From positions 124,001 through 188,000 of the forward strand of contig CAVUUV010000006.1 of the NCBI GenBank assembly GCA_963744905.1: a DNA stretch of 64,000 nucleotides. The letters are read 5' to 3'. The notes under the pieces were generated by a model that was not told the origin of the DNA, ran no database searches, and saw nothing but the letters and a program-made list of their open reading frames with translations. Made by a program: the position numbers and the translations under genes. Source of the stretch: DATFFO01 sp963744905. Its GTDB lineage: Bacteria; Actinomycetota; Acidimicrobiia; Spongiisociales; ZC4RG35. Positions 25,070 through 34,559 of the stretch are shown here, one piece after another. Numbering within the stretch: position 1 is the first letter of the stretch; each line of letters starts with the position of its first letter.

Positions 25070-25729
25070 TCAGGACGGACGAGCCACGACCACCTGGGAG
25101 GTTATCGCCCAGGCCGTGACGGTTCCGACATGATCCATCCGCCACCGACCGCCGAGGAGAGCCGTTAGGTCGATCGGCCGGCACCCACCCACCAATGACG
25201 GTGATCGGCGCCAGGTTGCGTTCCACAAAGAGCAGACGATTCGCGACGATATCGATTGGCCCTGGGTGAGACCCACCAGACACAGCCGGCCATCGTCTGT
25301 GAGGAGACGACGGGCCTCCTCGAGGAAAGCCATCGACAGGTCGCCGGAGAGGAGGTCGAAAACGTAGACGGCCAGGAACCGGTCGAACGAATGGTCCCGG
25401 CCGGGCAAGGGCGGCATTCCTGAAATGCGATCGACGCCGGCGCGGTTCCCGAACCTCTCCACACGCTTCGAAGCCAACTCGATCATGTGACTGCTCACAT
25501 CGACACCGCGGTACACGGCATCGTCCGGTAGGACACCGCCCAATAACCGTTGGGCGTAGGCACCGGTACCACAACCGAGCTCGAACACGGCCGTCGCCGA
25601 TCCGAAGTCGGCGTGAGCCTCGAGGTCCCGCGTCGGGGGACCCTCGTAGAAGCGTTGCCAGTCCTGGAGACGGCCGATCCGATCGTAGACACGGGCCGCC
25701 TCCTCGGGCGCCAGGGTGCCCTCCGTCAT
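25070..25729 (-). CDS. Class I SAM-dependent methyltransferase
   Basis: A 219-residue methyltransferase. The SAM-binding motif I is AVFELGCGTGAYAQRLL at about 47-63, with the acidic residue ending strand 2 in VDVSSHMIELA, and the post-motif region FDRFLAVYVFDLLS. The C-terminus VGTVTAWAITSQVVVARPS forms the last strands. It starts at ATG 25729 (MTEGTLAPEEAARVYDRIGR). The target molecule is unknown; the layout resembles ubiquinone/menaquinone-type small-molecule methyltransferases. Confidence 0.85.
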   Translation of the reverse strand: MTEGTLAPEEAARVYDRIGRLQDWQRFYEGPPTRDLEAHADFGSATAVFELGCGTGAYAQRLLGGVLPDDAVYRGVDVSSHMIELASKRVERFGNRAGVDRISGMPPLPGRDHSFDRFLAVYVFDLLSGDLSMAFLEEARRLLTDDGRLCLVGLTQGQSISSRIVCSLWNATWRRSPSLVGGCRPIDLTALLGGRWRMDHVGTVTAWAITSQVVVARPS

Positions 25730-25957
25730 ACTCCAACCCTACGGCAACGGCACCTCCTCAGCCAGATTCCTTCGCGGCCGGCCCGAGGAGCGTTCGGGGG
25801 CAGTACGGAATTGCGGTTGAGGCGAGCGGATCCCCGTGGCCGCGATCCTTCAACCCCGGCGGCGGATGGGATCAGCTTGGAGGAACGATGCTGTAATAAT
25901 CGGTCATCTCAGAGGAAATTCCCTGAGATGGACCACCACACGGCGAGGAGCCGACCG

Positions 25958-26185
25958 ATGCGACGTCAACGGTCCTATCCGTACGGCCTGCCCATCTCGT
26001 CTCACGTCTCATCAGACGAGGGCGGCGTATTCATCGACCTCTGGCTGGAAGTATTCGCGCCCCATCGCCCGTGCAGGTTGGACCCCGTGGAGCTGATGGA
26101 GGCCGGCAAGTCACCCCAGGAGATCCTCGATGCGCTCAGGGCCGAGGCGGCCCACCAGAGACGCGCCAGCGACGGACTCATCTGA
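25958..26185 (+). CDS. Hypothetical small protein
   Basis: A 75-residue acidic protein, MRRQRSYPYGLPISSHVSSD onward, ending in a helix EILDALRAEAAHQRRASDG. The start chosen (25958) has a GAGGAG ribosome site at normal spacing; an upstream in-frame ATG at 25928 would add ten residues. Codon use is typical of the genome. I recognise no family; the segment GGVFIDLWLEVFAPHRP may form a strand core. It lies alone between two methyltransferase genes. Confidence 0.5.
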   Translation: MRRQRSYPYGLPISSHVSSDEGGVFIDLWLEVFAPHRPCRLDPVELMEAGKSPQEILDALRAEAAHQRRASDGLI

Positions 26186-26321
26186 GAAGTCGTCGCACCA
26201 GCCTCATCTGTGGCTGGGATGGCCGACAGCCTTTCGGCGCGGCTCGAGGGCGGGCTTTTCAGCGGAACCGTATACGGAAAACCTGCCCGTCAACCCGAGA
26301 TTCGGGCGTCATACTGCGCTG

Positions 26322-27143
26322 ATGCCGATCGACCACCACCGCGAGACGAACCGTGCCAACTGGGACGCCCGAGTCCCTATCCACGTGGGGTCGGACGTCT
26401 ACGGCATCCGGCGTTTCATCGATGACCCGGCGTTCGTCGGTGAGGTGGTCAGATTCGACGCGGCCAGACTGGGCGACGTCGACGGGAAACGTCTCCTCCA
26501 TCTCCAGTGCCACATCGGTACCGACACCATCGGTTGGGCGCGCCTCGGTGCCGAAGTCACCGGGATCGACATCTCAACGAAATCGATCGAGGCAGCCCGT
26601 CGCATCAGCGAGAACACCGGCACGCCAGCGCGATTCATCGTGTCGGAGCTGTACGACGCACCAGCGGCCCTACCCGAGACCTTCGACATCGTCTACACGG
26701 GAGTAGGGGCGATCTGCTGGCTGCCTGACATCAAGGGCTGGGCCGACGTCGTGGCCGGCTTCCTCGAGCCGGGCGGCCGCTTCTACATGCGGGAAGGCCA
26801 CCCGATTCTCTGGGCGCTCGACATAGACCGGGACGACGATCTCCTCGTGGTCGACTACCCCTACTTCGAGACGGCCGAGCCACAGCATTGGTCGGAGGAC
26901 TACACCTACGCCGGCGATGGTCAGGTGAACAGCCCAGACACCTACGAGTGGAACCATGGGATGGCCGAGACCCTTCAAGCGCTGATCGAGGCGGGGCTTC
27001 GAATCGAAGAAGTCCAGGAATACCAGTTCCTCGAGTGGGAGGCCGGACCGGTCAACCAACTAGGCGACGACGGTCGCTACCGCCTGGCGGAACGGATGGA
27101 ACGGCTTCCACTGATGTGGTCGGTTCTAGCCACGCAGACCTAG
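26322..27143 (+). CDS. Class I SAM-dependent methyltransferase
   Basis: A 273-residue methyltransferase with motif I LLHLQCHIGTDTIGWARLGA at about 59-78, followed by VTGIDISTKSIEAAR (acidic ribose-binding residue) and FDIVYTGVGAICWLPDI. The N-terminus (ETNRANWDARVPIHVGS) and the long C-terminal insert YPYFETAEPQHWSEDYTYAG are typical of a family found widely in actinobacteria. The start ATG 26322 is supported by family length. The substrate is unknown. The stop is followed by 130 bp containing the tetR promoter. Confidence 0.9.
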   Translation: MPIDHHRETNRANWDARVPIHVGSDVYGIRRFIDDPAFVGEVVRFDAARLGDVDGKRLLHLQCHIGTDTIGWARLGAEVTGIDISTKSIEAARRISENTGTPARFIVSELYDAPAALPETFDIVYTGVGAICWLPDIKGWADVVAGFLEPGGRFYMREGHPILWALDIDRDDDLLVVDYPYFETAEPQHWSEDYTYAGDGQVNSPDTYEWNHGMAETLQALIEAGLRIEEVQEYQFLEWEAGPVNQLGDDGRYRLAERMERLPLMWSVLATQT

Positions 27144-27212
27144 AGCGTAGCGGGACGCACACACCTGATCGCTCGGAGGCCGCGGTCTCGCCAGCTCCAT
27201 TTGAAGAGAGTC

Positions 27213-27241
27213 TTGACAAAGCGAGAACATTATCGAATAAT
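27213..27241 (+). promoter_or_regulatory. Predicted sigma70-type promoter of the tetR gene
   Basis: TTGACA at 27213-27218 is a perfect -35 box. After a 17-bp spacer, AATAAT at 27236-27241 matches five of six bases of the -10 consensus. The segment is strikingly AT-rich against its GC-rich surroundings. It lies 34 bp upstream of the tetR start codon and 70 bp after the methyltransferase stop. It probably drives tetR and the downstream broken PEP-synthase-like gene. Confidence 0.75.
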
Positions 27242-27259
27242 AAATGAGGATTCACTTAT
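27240..27259. promoter_or_regulatory. Candidate TetR operator palindrome
   Basis: ATAAATGA, four bases, then TCACTTAT: the arms pair with seven of eight bases matching. The site overlaps the end of the -10 box and the likely transcription start, between the promoter and the tetR start codon. Location and size are typical of an autoregulatory TetR operator. Binding is inferred, not shown. Confidence 0.6.
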
Positions 27260-27274
27260 CAACGAAGGACGGCG

Positions 27275-27934
27275 ATGCCAAAAGTCCCGAAGGCCCATCT
27301 AGAGCAGCGTCGTCAGCAAATCCTCGACGCGGCAATCGCCTGCTTCGCACGCAAGGGCTTCGAACACACGACCATGGCCGACATCGCCGCTCAGGCGGGG
27401 GTGAGCGACACGCTGGCTTACCGCTACTTCAGCGGGAAGGACGCCCTCATCGAGGCTGCGGTGCGTCGACACGGGGACTCCAGCGTCGATCAGTTGTTGG
27501 GCGTTCATGACGGGGTGGAGGACTTCCGGTCCCTTCTCGACATGCTGATCGGCACGAGTGTGCGCCGGTTCGAACACCCTGAGGAGATGAAGACGACGAT
27601 GGGGATGTACCTTCGGTCATGGGCCGAGGCCCTGCACGACGAGGAGATCCGCCAGGAAGTGGTGAACCGCTGGCACGACGGCTTTGACATCGCCGAGGGT
27701 CTGATCGTCAGAGCGCAACAGCAGGGCCAGCTCAACCCGAATCTCGACTCGAGAGCCATTGCGTGGATCATGCTCGCCACCCATTACGGAGCGAACATCC
27801 TCGCCGTAGTGGACCCCGAGGTCGATCTTGAGAAGGCGAAAGAGGTGATGGTGGCGATGTTCTTCGGTGGTCTTGGCGGAGACACAGACCGAGGGTCTGC
27901 CGGTGAGGACACGTCGAGAGAGGAGCAGGGATAG
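27275..27934 (+). CDS. TetR/AcrR-family transcriptional regulator
   Basis: A 219-residue repressor. The N-terminal helix-turn-helix (RRQQILDAAIACFARKGFEH, then TTMADIAAQAGVSDTLAYRY and FSGKDALIEA) spans about 9-58. The C-terminal ligand-binding part is helical, including a TetR_C-like region around RSLLDMLIGTSVRRFEHPEE. A good ribosome site, AAGGA, precedes ATG 27275. Two bases separate its stop from the start of the PEP-synthase-like gene, so they are co-transcribed and the regulator probably controlled that gene, perhaps in antibiotic inactivation or redox response. A palindrome overlapping its promoter suggests autoregulation. Confidence 0.93.
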   Translation: MPKVPKAHLEQRRQQILDAAIACFARKGFEHTTMADIAAQAGVSDTLAYRYFSGKDALIEAAVRRHGDSSVDQLLGVHDGVEDFRSLLDMLIGTSVRRFEHPEEMKTTMGMYLRSWAEALHDEEIRQEVVNRWHDGFDIAEGLIVRAQQQGQLNPNLDSRAIAWIMLATHYGANILAVVDPEVDLEKAKEVMVAMFFGGLGGDTDRGSAGEDTSREEQG

Positions 27935-27936
27935 GG

Positions 27937-30461
27937 ATGGACACGACACACCGGTCGAGCACAGGGCTGACTCTGGAGTTGAGTCGGGTGTCACCCGGAG
28001 ACGCCGCCCGGGTGGGAGTCAAAGCGGCCAACCAGGCCTCGCTCCTGCAGGCGGGCTTCCCCGTCCCCGACGGTGTCGTTCTCACCGCCGACGCCCACGC
28101 ATCGTTCATCGGCGCAGGATCCATCGCCGGCGACGGGGCACCTGCATCTTTGTCGCCCGGGGTGCGACACCTGCTCGCCGAGGTGATGACCATCCTGGGT
28201 GACACACCCGTGGCGGTGCGCTCGTCGGGTATTGCCGAGGACCTCCCCGACGCCTCCTTCGCCGGACAGTACGAGACAGTCCTCGGTGTCGAGGGTCTGG
28301 ACGAGTTGGGAGAGGCAGTGCGGCACACCTGGATGTCGGCAGCTTCCACACATGCGACCAAGTATCGGGAGAGCCGTGGACTGCGAGAGGCTTCGATGGC
28401 CGTCCTCATCCAACGGATGGTGGACGCCGAGGCGGCGGGCGTGGCCTTTTCTGCCAATCCGGTGACCGGTTCCCGCCGGGAAGTGATCATCAACGCCGTG
28501 CCGGGTCTGGGGGACAAGCTCGTGTCGGGGCGAGTGTCCCCCGACCAATGGGTAGTCCACGACGACGAGGCTCGGCGCCAGACGTCCCTCCACGGCGCCA
28601 TCGACGCAGATCAGGCGCTCGCAATCGCCGAAACGGCTCGCCGGATCGAAGCCCACTTCGGCTCTCCACAGGACGTCGAGTGGGCAATCGCCGACGGTCG
28701 GCTCCACGTTCTGCAGGCTCGTCCTATTACGTCGCTTCCCGAGCCGGGGATCGAACCGATCCCGGTAGAGGTGGAGGTGCCACCCGGTTTCTGGTTCTTC
28801 GACGGTAGCCATGGCAACTCGCACGTCCCCATCGACCGGTTCCTCGGCGAGCTGGTCCGGCCGTGCAGTGCGCAATGGTCGGAGGAATTCGGATACCTCT
28901 TCGAAGGCATCGAGTTCCGCATGATCGGGGGCTGGCCGTACCAGCGGATGGTCCCGCTCGGTGACCGCCAGGGCCCGGCTCTTCCCGACTGGCTCATGTG
29001 GCTCCTCGTCCGGACGATCCCGATGCTGCGGCGTCGGGTCGCCCGGGCCATCGAGGCCACCCGATCGGATCTTCCGGGCCGCTACATCGAACGCTGGTAC
29101 CAGGAGTGGCAGCCGGAGATGGCCAAGGCCATCGCCCGATCTGCGTGACGTCGACCTCCCGGCGCTTTCCGACGATGAGCTACGCCGTCATGTGGAGGAA
29201 GCCCGGGAGCTCATGGTCAGGGGGATCCTGATCCACATGCGAGTCCACGGCGCCATGGCCCCGATCCTGTACGAGCTGGTCCATAGCTGTGAGGAATTGT
29301 TGGGCTGGGACATGACCCGCTCGATGGAGCTGGTGAGTGGCACCTCCTACAAATCCACCGAACCGGCACGGCGCCTGCGGGATCTGGCCGACATGGCAGC
29401 CAGCAGGCCGGCCATCCGGGAGTTGCTCGACTATCGAGGCGGAGATCTCCTGGGTCGGCTTGCCGCGACCGACCACGAGTTCGCCGATAGGTTCTCGGCG
29501 TACCTGCACGAGTATGGGTGCCGAGCCTTGGGACACACCACCCTCGGCGAAGTGACACTCGCCGAGAACCCGGCGCTGGTCTTCAGCATGATTTCCGGTC
29601 AGATCGAACGCGGATACGACCCGCACAGGACCTGGAGGACAACGCCCGCAAGCGGGCCGAGACCCTTCGGGAGGCCCAGGCCTTGCTCGCCGACCGCCCC
29701 GATGACCTCCAACGGTTCCGGCGAGCGGTTGAACGAGCAGAGAAGGCCTACCCGGTGCGGGAGGACAACGAGTTCTTCTGCTTCAGCTCGCCACTCGCCC
29801 TGCTCGATACGCCGCTCTGGAGATCGGTGGGCGCCTCGCCGCTCGGGACGTGACCGACGAGACCGACGATGTGCTCTACCTCGAGCTCGACGAGGCGGTG
29901 GCCGCCCTCACCGAAGACACGGAACTGCGGTCCCTCGTGCGCCGGCGGAAAGGGGAACAGGCATGGATCAACGCCCATCCCGGCCCTCCCTCCTACGGGA
30001 CACCTCCGCCCGGGCCGCCGTCCTTCTACTTCCTGCCCGCCGGACGCCCGACCCCTCATGGAGGCGATCCTGTGGAGCAACGAGGTGATCATGGCCGTCG
30101 ACGAGACCAACCGGGAGGCCGGGTCCCCCGGGCGCCATCGTCACAGGGATGGGGGCCTCACCGGGTGAGTACACGGGGCCGGTTCGGGTGGTGATGGACG
30201 AGTCCGAGTTCGACAAGGTCCGGCCGGGCGACGTTCTGGTTTGCCCGGCGACCTCGCCGGTGTGGTCGGTGGTGTTCCCGGTCATCGGTGCCCTCGTGAC
30301 GGACACCGGAGGGCTGCTATCCCACCCCGCCATCATCGCCCGCGAGTACCAGCATCCCGGCCGTCGTGGCCACCGGCAACGCTACCCCACGCCTCCACGA
30401 CGGCGAACTCGTCACCGTGGACGGTTCGACCGGAACCGTTTCGAAGAATCCCTCGACGTAA
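27937..30461 (+). pseudogene. PEP synthase / rifampin-phosphotransferase-like gene with multiple frameshifts
   Basis: Successive frames together encode a protein of about 840 residues. First is an N-terminal ATP-grasp domain (KAANQASLLQAGFPVPDGVV, AVRSSGIAEDLPDASFAGQY, AVLIQRMVDAEAAGVAFSAN, ending DVEWAIADGRLHVLQARPIT). A middle helical domain follows. Last is a C-terminal swivelling phosphohistidine domain (GASPGEYTGPVRVV, PGDVLVCPATSPVWSVVFP, TDTGGLLSHPAIIAREY, ending IPAVVATGNAT). The enzyme class transfers phosphate from ATP through a His (the one in SHPAI) to pyruvate or to rifamycin. Frame changes occur near 29130, 29615, 29808, 30045, 30130 and 30350, each by a single base in or beside a short run. 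The first 403 codons are open. Unless these are sequencing errors, the gene is dead. Confidence 0.82.
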
Positions 30462-30475
30462 ACGAAGGAGGCATC

Positions 30476-31153
30476 ATGGAAGACCAGGCAGTGTATCGAG
30501 TTGGAGCCTGGGGGGCGATCGTTGGAGGGATTCTGGCGATCGTCGTGAACCTCTTGGGTCCACGTTCAGACTCCGGCGACGTGGGCGACCTGCAAGCCAC
30601 CGTGAACACGGCGGCCACGAGCGGTAGGTGGGAAATCACCATGGTCGGCATCGTCGTCGTGTCCCTGCTCATTCTTCTCGCCTTCTTCGCCCTCACCCGG
30701 TCTATAAGCGACTCTCCGGGCGAGGCATGGGCTCGTCTGGGATGGGGATTCGGCTTGGCCGGCATCACCATCGGAATCGCCACGCATGCGATCTACGCCG
30801 GCCTGCACCGGGGAGCCGAGACGATGGGAGCGGATACATTGGGAGGCGTCGCCCTGGTTGCAGACGGCCTGTTCTTTGCCTGGGCAATCACCTTGTTCGG
30901 CGCAGCGGCCCTGTTCTACGGATTGGCCCTGGCGGCCTCCCGCGCCTATCCCACCTGGCTGGGAGGGGTGACCGTAAGCGGTGCAGTAATCGGCCTCCTG
31001 GCCGGATTCATGCACACGTTTGCAGGCACGACCTCAACGTCCCTGCTGCTCTTCGGGATCAGCGCCGGCGTCTTCTCCCTCGTGATCCTTTACGCGGGGA
31101 TCTTGCTTCTTCGACAGTCCTCGGCCGCCGTCTCACCCGCGCCGATGGCGTAG
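30476..31153 (+). CDS. Hypothetical integral membrane protein (DUF4386-like)
   Basis: A 225-residue protein with six hydrophobic helices, beginning MEDQAVYRVGAWGAIVGGIL. It has a perfect AAGGAGG ribosome site six bases before ATG 30476. Helices include TMVGIVVVSLLILLAFFALT, GFGLAGITIGIATHAIYAGL and TLFGAAALFYGLALAASRAY. The pattern resembles DUF4386-type four-to-six helix proteins, but the match is by general character only. It follows the broken PEP-synthase-like gene by 14 bp and may be part of the same transcript. It is intact. Confidence 0.7.
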   Translation: MEDQAVYRVGAWGAIVGGILAIVVNLLGPRSDSGDVGDLQATVNTAATSGRWEITMVGIVVVSLLILLAFFALTRSISDSPGEAWARLGWGFGLAGITIGIATHAIYAGLHRGAETMGADTLGGVALVADGLFFAWAITLFGAAALFYGLALAASRAYPTWLGGVTVSGAVIGLLAGFMHTFAGTTSTSLLLFGISAGVFSLVILYAGILLLRQSSAAVSPAPMA

Positions 31154-31237
31154 GAGAGTACGGGTGCCCGGGTGTGGGGTCGAGAACGTACCTGCCGCGG
31201 AGGCTGGGTGGCCGCAATGAAGACGCGCCCTGCAACG

Positions 31238-31570
31238 CTAACGCTCCTTGCGCTCCTCAAGCCAAGGCGAGATTGAGAGACCCGATGTCTCGGCACGCCG
31301 ACCCTCATCCAGCAGTATTGCGATCAAGCGTCCGACGCGGCCGTTCCCGTCGTGATACGGGTGAATCGCTTCGAATTGGTAATGGGCGATCGCCGCGTGT
31401 ACCAGAACCTGCGGGGCCCGCTTGCCCGCCGTCTCGAACTTGATCGATGCCGGCCCGGCGCCGAGCCCCTCATCGATGTGACCTGCCAAACGGGCGGGAT
31501 GGCCGCCGGCGCGGCGAGCCGCAACGTGTACATGTGCACGAGCAGGGGTCGCCCGTACTCGCCGGCACCG
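31238..31570 (-). pseudogene. Fic-domain (filamentation induced by cAMP) protein fragment
   Basis: The minus strand encodes the Fic catalytic core: VLVHAAIAHYQFEAIHPYHD then GNGRVGRLIAILL, containing the HPxxDGNGRxGR AMPylation motif. Upstream in the same frame only ARLAGHIDEGLG resembles the family, and beyond about 31570 the similarity ends. The C-terminal part after SISPWLEERKER stops at once. Full Fic proteins are usually 200 to 400 residues, and this is about 110. It is probably a relic, squeezed between the membrane protein gene and the hydrolase gene on the other strand. Confidence 0.7.
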
Positions 31571-31716
31571 GGGCGGCGGCGTGTCGAGTGGATCGTGCAG
31601 GTTGGCATCATCTACTTACTCAGCTTCCAGTGGCCCCACACGAAGAATTCGGGAATCATCCAGGCATGTACGAGGATGCCCGCTGGATCATCGGGGCCGA
31701 ACCTCCACGTCATAGG

Positions 31717-32652
31717 ATGCCCACCATGGATGATTGGCGGTCTCATCGGGTTGGCGTGGAGTTCGAATCCGAAGGTGCAGTCCTCCGAGGGTTCCTATAC
31801 AAGGCGGTGAAAGGAGAACCGCCTTTCCCGACCGTGATCATGACCCACGGCACCTCAGCCACCATCCCGATGGTCGCAGACCGGTATGCCGAAGTGTTCG
31901 CTGAGGCCGGAGTGTCGGCCCTCCTCTATGACCATCGAAATCTGGGCATCAGCGGGGGAGAGCCACGCCAGGAGATCAACCCTTGGGTACAGTCCCGCGG
32001 CTATCGAGACGCCATCACCTTCGCCTCGACCCTCGAGGACCATGACCCGAACCGGATCGGAGTCTGGGGTGACTCGTATTCGGCTGGGCAGGTGTTCTTG
32101 GTGGCTGCCTGCGACCCTCGAGTCAAGGTGGTCGTGGCCCAATGCCCTGTGTTCGGTGCCGACTCGCCGGGCATGGACCCAACACCTGGAGCCTTGGCAA
32201 CTATCCGCCAGACCTTCGAATCCGGTGACGTTTCCGGTAGGCCCGAGGACAAGGCTGGTCCAATGCCTGTCGTTTCATCGGACCAGTTGGGCGCTCCGTC
32301 GCTGCTCAAGCCCATCCAGGCGTACCGGTGGTTCATCGAATACGGCGGCAGACACGGCAGCGGGTGGCAGAACCAGGCCACGAGAATCAGCCCGTCCAAC
32401 GTGGCCTCCTACAGCCCGTACCTGTGTACTCCCTATGTGACCGTCCCGTCACTGATGATGGTCGCGCCGGCCGACGAGATGATGCACGCCAACCCGGCAG
32501 TCAGTCGAGAGGCCTTCGACCTCCTCCCCGTTGAGAAGGAGTGGCACGATCTCGACGGCGGACACTTCGGACTCCTCTACTACCCCAGCGACCTTTTCGA
32601 CGAAGCAAGCACCGTGCAAGCCGACTATCTCGTCAGACAGCTCCTCGACTGA
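31717..32652 (+). CDS. Alpha/beta hydrolase (dienelactone hydrolase / Xaa-Pro dipeptidyl-peptidase S15-like)
   Basis: A 311-residue hydrolase starting MPTMDDWRSHRVGVEFESEG. The first strand-loop is PTVIMTHGTSATIPM. A conserved block of this family is LLYDHRNLGISGGEPRQEINP then RGYRDAITF. The nucleophile elbow is GVWGDSYSAGQV (Ser in GDSYS), with acid near MMVAPADEMM and His in DLDGGHFGLLYY. Enzymes with this layout hydrolyse esters or lactones; the substrate is unknown. Longer in-frame starts exist but lie in sequence antisense to the Fic fragment and are not supported. No strong ribosome site precedes the chosen ATG. Confidence 0.85.
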   Translation: MPTMDDWRSHRVGVEFESEGAVLRGFLYKAVKGEPPFPTVIMTHGTSATIPMVADRYAEVFAEAGVSALLYDHRNLGISGGEPRQEINPWVQSRGYRDAITFASTLEDHDPNRIGVWGDSYSAGQVFLVAACDPRVKVVVAQCPVFGADSPGMDPTPGALATIRQTFESGDVSGRPEDKAGPMPVVSSDQLGAPSLLKPIQAYRWFIEYGGRHGSGWQNQATRISPSNVASYSPYLCTPYVTVPSLMMVAPADEMMHANPAVSREAFDLLPVEKEWHDLDGGHFGLLYYPSDLFDEASTVQADYLVRQLLD

Positions 32653-32671
32653 TCCTATCGCGTGCCAACCC

Positions 32672-32702
32672 AACCTCCTGATCCGTAGGATCTCTAGGCG
32701 CC
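32672..32702. other. Degenerate tRNA-Arg-like attachment relic
   Basis: The sequence AACCTCCTGATCCGTAGGAT followed by CTCTAGGCGCC resembles the two attachment cores at 49.2 and 52.8 kb (AACCTTCTGATCCGTAGAT, CTCCAA, CGCC). On the minus strand it reads as the anticodon loop, 3' anticodon stem and variable loop of a tRNA-Arg, but the T-arm and acceptor are absent. It lies in a 275-bp gene-free gap. It may be the scar of an old integration or chance similarity. Confidence 0.35.
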
Positions 32703-32927
32703 ATTTGGCGTGCACGGGCTCCACCCGGCCTGCAGCACGGGATTCTCAATTCCACCGGCGTTCACAACAGCTCGAGGCTGCCCTGCTCGACCGGTCGATT
32801 TACGGCTTTCGTCCTGCTTGGGTTCGACCTCGCGTACTGGCGTTCGACGTAACAACCGACCTGTGGCAAGTGTCGGCCTGACGACAATTCCAAGGACTAA
32901 TGAGGTCGATGGTGCGTTGAAGGAGTC

Positions 32928-33713
32928 ATGGCAGTCCGACGGGCTCTGATGCGCTTCGGGTTGGCTTGGTCGACTCTCACCTCGCTGGCCAGAGTCCGCC
33001 CGCCCTCCCCGACCGGAAAGGCTTCTCTCGACCACGCGCTTCTCGGGGAGATCCTGAGCCATCTCGGTGACAAGCCCCTGCAACGGCTTCGGGCCGTCGA
33101 TTGCGATCTCGCCCGTTATCTGGCGGCTATGAGAGAAGTCGACCCAAATGACCTTTCGACGTCGGAAGCCTTGGCCTTCTGGATCAACGTCTACAACGCA
33201 GCTTCCCTCCAAGTTGCCGCCACTGCCTCCCGGGACAACGTCGCATCGGTGATGCGGCTCCCCGGAGCGTTCAACACTCCGGTCATTTCTGTCGCAGGAG
33301 AGACCCTTTCCCTGAATGACATCGAGCACGGCAAGGTGCGCAGGTTCGGCGACCCAAGAGTCCACGCCGCCCTGGTTTGCGGATCGGTGTCATGTCCCAC
33401 GCTCCGGCCGGAACCCTTCGGACCGAACCTCGCCGACCAGCTAGACCAACAGATGCGGCAATTCCTGGAGCGAGGCGCGCTCGTGGCGGACAGGCTGGAC
33501 GATCGGGTGGTGATGTCGCCCATCTTCTCGTGGTTCGGTGGGGACTTCGCCCGATCCCATCACATGCCCACGTTGCTGCCCGCCCGGCGACGCCAAGTAC
33601 TCATCGCACTCGAGTCATGGATCGACGACACCACCATCAACTGGATCCACGCCACACGTCCCGACCTCTCCTTCGCCCGATACGACTGGCGACTGGCCTG
33701 CACGATCGGCTGA
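32928..33713 (+). CDS. DUF547 domain-containing protein
   Basis: A 261-residue protein of the DUF547 family: SEALAFWINVYNAASLQVAA at about 79-98, then the central NTPVISVAGETLSLNDIEHGK and the Cys-containing HAALVCGSVSCPTLRPEPFG at about 145-164. The conserved Asn, His and Cys residues suggest a transglutaminase-like fold. No enzyme activity has been settled for the family. It starts at ATG 32928 with AAGGAG close by. It is a single gene between the hydrolase and a convergent membrane-protein gene. Confidence 0.9.
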   Translation: MAVRRALMRFGLAWSTLTSLARVRPPSPTGKASLDHALLGEILSHLGDKPLQRLRAVDCDLARYLAAMREVDPNDLSTSEALAFWINVYNAASLQVAATASRDNVASVMRLPGAFNTPVISVAGETLSLNDIEHGKVRRFGDPRVHAALVCGSVSCPTLRPEPFGPNLADQLDQQMRQFLERGALVADRLDDRVVMSPIFSWFGGDFARSHHMPTLLPARRRQVLIALESWIDDTTINWIHATRPDLSFARYDWRLACTIG

Positions 33714-33770
33714 TCGCCCCCTCCGGGTCCCTTGCCTCAACCACCACTCTGATCGTGGGGCCGGGGCCGT

Positions 33771-34271
33771 TCAGGCGAACTCCACTATCCGTTCGCCGGA
33801 TCGGGTTCCGGAACTGTAGAAAAACAAGGCCAGGACGAGCCCGAACACCACGTGCGCGGCGAGTTCGAGCGGATCATTGGGGGCCTGGAACTGTGTGAAG
33901 ACGGTCTGGGCGAGGACCAAGAAGTCGACCACATACACGGCGACCCCGTATAGAGCGCCCCCCAAGGCCAGGGTTCCATTGGTGGCAAAGCGCGGTGCCA
34001 GATACGCGAATATCACACCGAAGATCCCCGAGATCACGATGTGAACGACCACTCCCAGCGGGACGCTCGCCGCCCCGCTTTGCAGGGCCCCTGCCCCCAA
34101 GACCAGGGTTGAGATGAGCCTGAACGGGGCAGTGGCCGGCTGGCCAATCGACGAGTTGAACCACATGTTTATGGCGATGAAGACGGCACCGGCGACCACT
34201 CCCCCGATCAGCCCTCTGAGCAATCGCCCGCCACCCGTCTCGATGGTTTTCTGGTCTCCATTAACCGACAT
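33771..34271 (-). CDS. Hypothetical four-helix membrane protein
   Basis: A 166-residue protein starting MSVNGDQKTIETGGGRLLRG. The ATG at 34271 has GAGGAG seven bases before it, better than the upstream in-frame start at 34301. Four hydrophobic helices are visible: GGVVAGAVFIAINMWF, VPLGVVVHIVISGIFGVIFAYL, LGGALYGVAVYVVDFLVLA and HVVFGLVLALFFY. No known motif. The similarity of its layout to the membrane protein at 37451 suggests a loosely related family. Confidence 0.65.
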   Translation of the reverse strand: MSVNGDQKTIETGGGRLLRGLIGGVVAGAVFIAINMWFNSSIGQPATAPFRLISTLVLGAGALQSGAASVPLGVVVHIVISGIFGVIFAYLAPRFATNGTLALGGALYGVAVYVVDFLVLAQTVFTQFQAPNDPLELAAHVVFGLVLALFFYSSGTRSGERIVEFA

Positions 34272-34559
34272 ATGCAGCTCCTCGATGGGCGGTAAGGACA
34301 CACAGCCACAGCAACCGAGTCGCTAGCCCCGGCGTTGAGTTGGCGCCTTTGCCGAACATACCGAGCTCACCTCATTCGGGCACCTCCATTGTCGTAACCA
34401 CGACAGAGCGGGCCTATGCTCCCGGCCGGCCGGGGGCCGATAATCTCCGCGATGCCGACCCTGGCTTCGACCCGTATCGTCCGGGGATCCTGGCCGGCGC
34501 CGCACCACACCCCTCATATCGATCGAATTACTCCGCGAATCAGGTGTGTGGTGAAGCCT

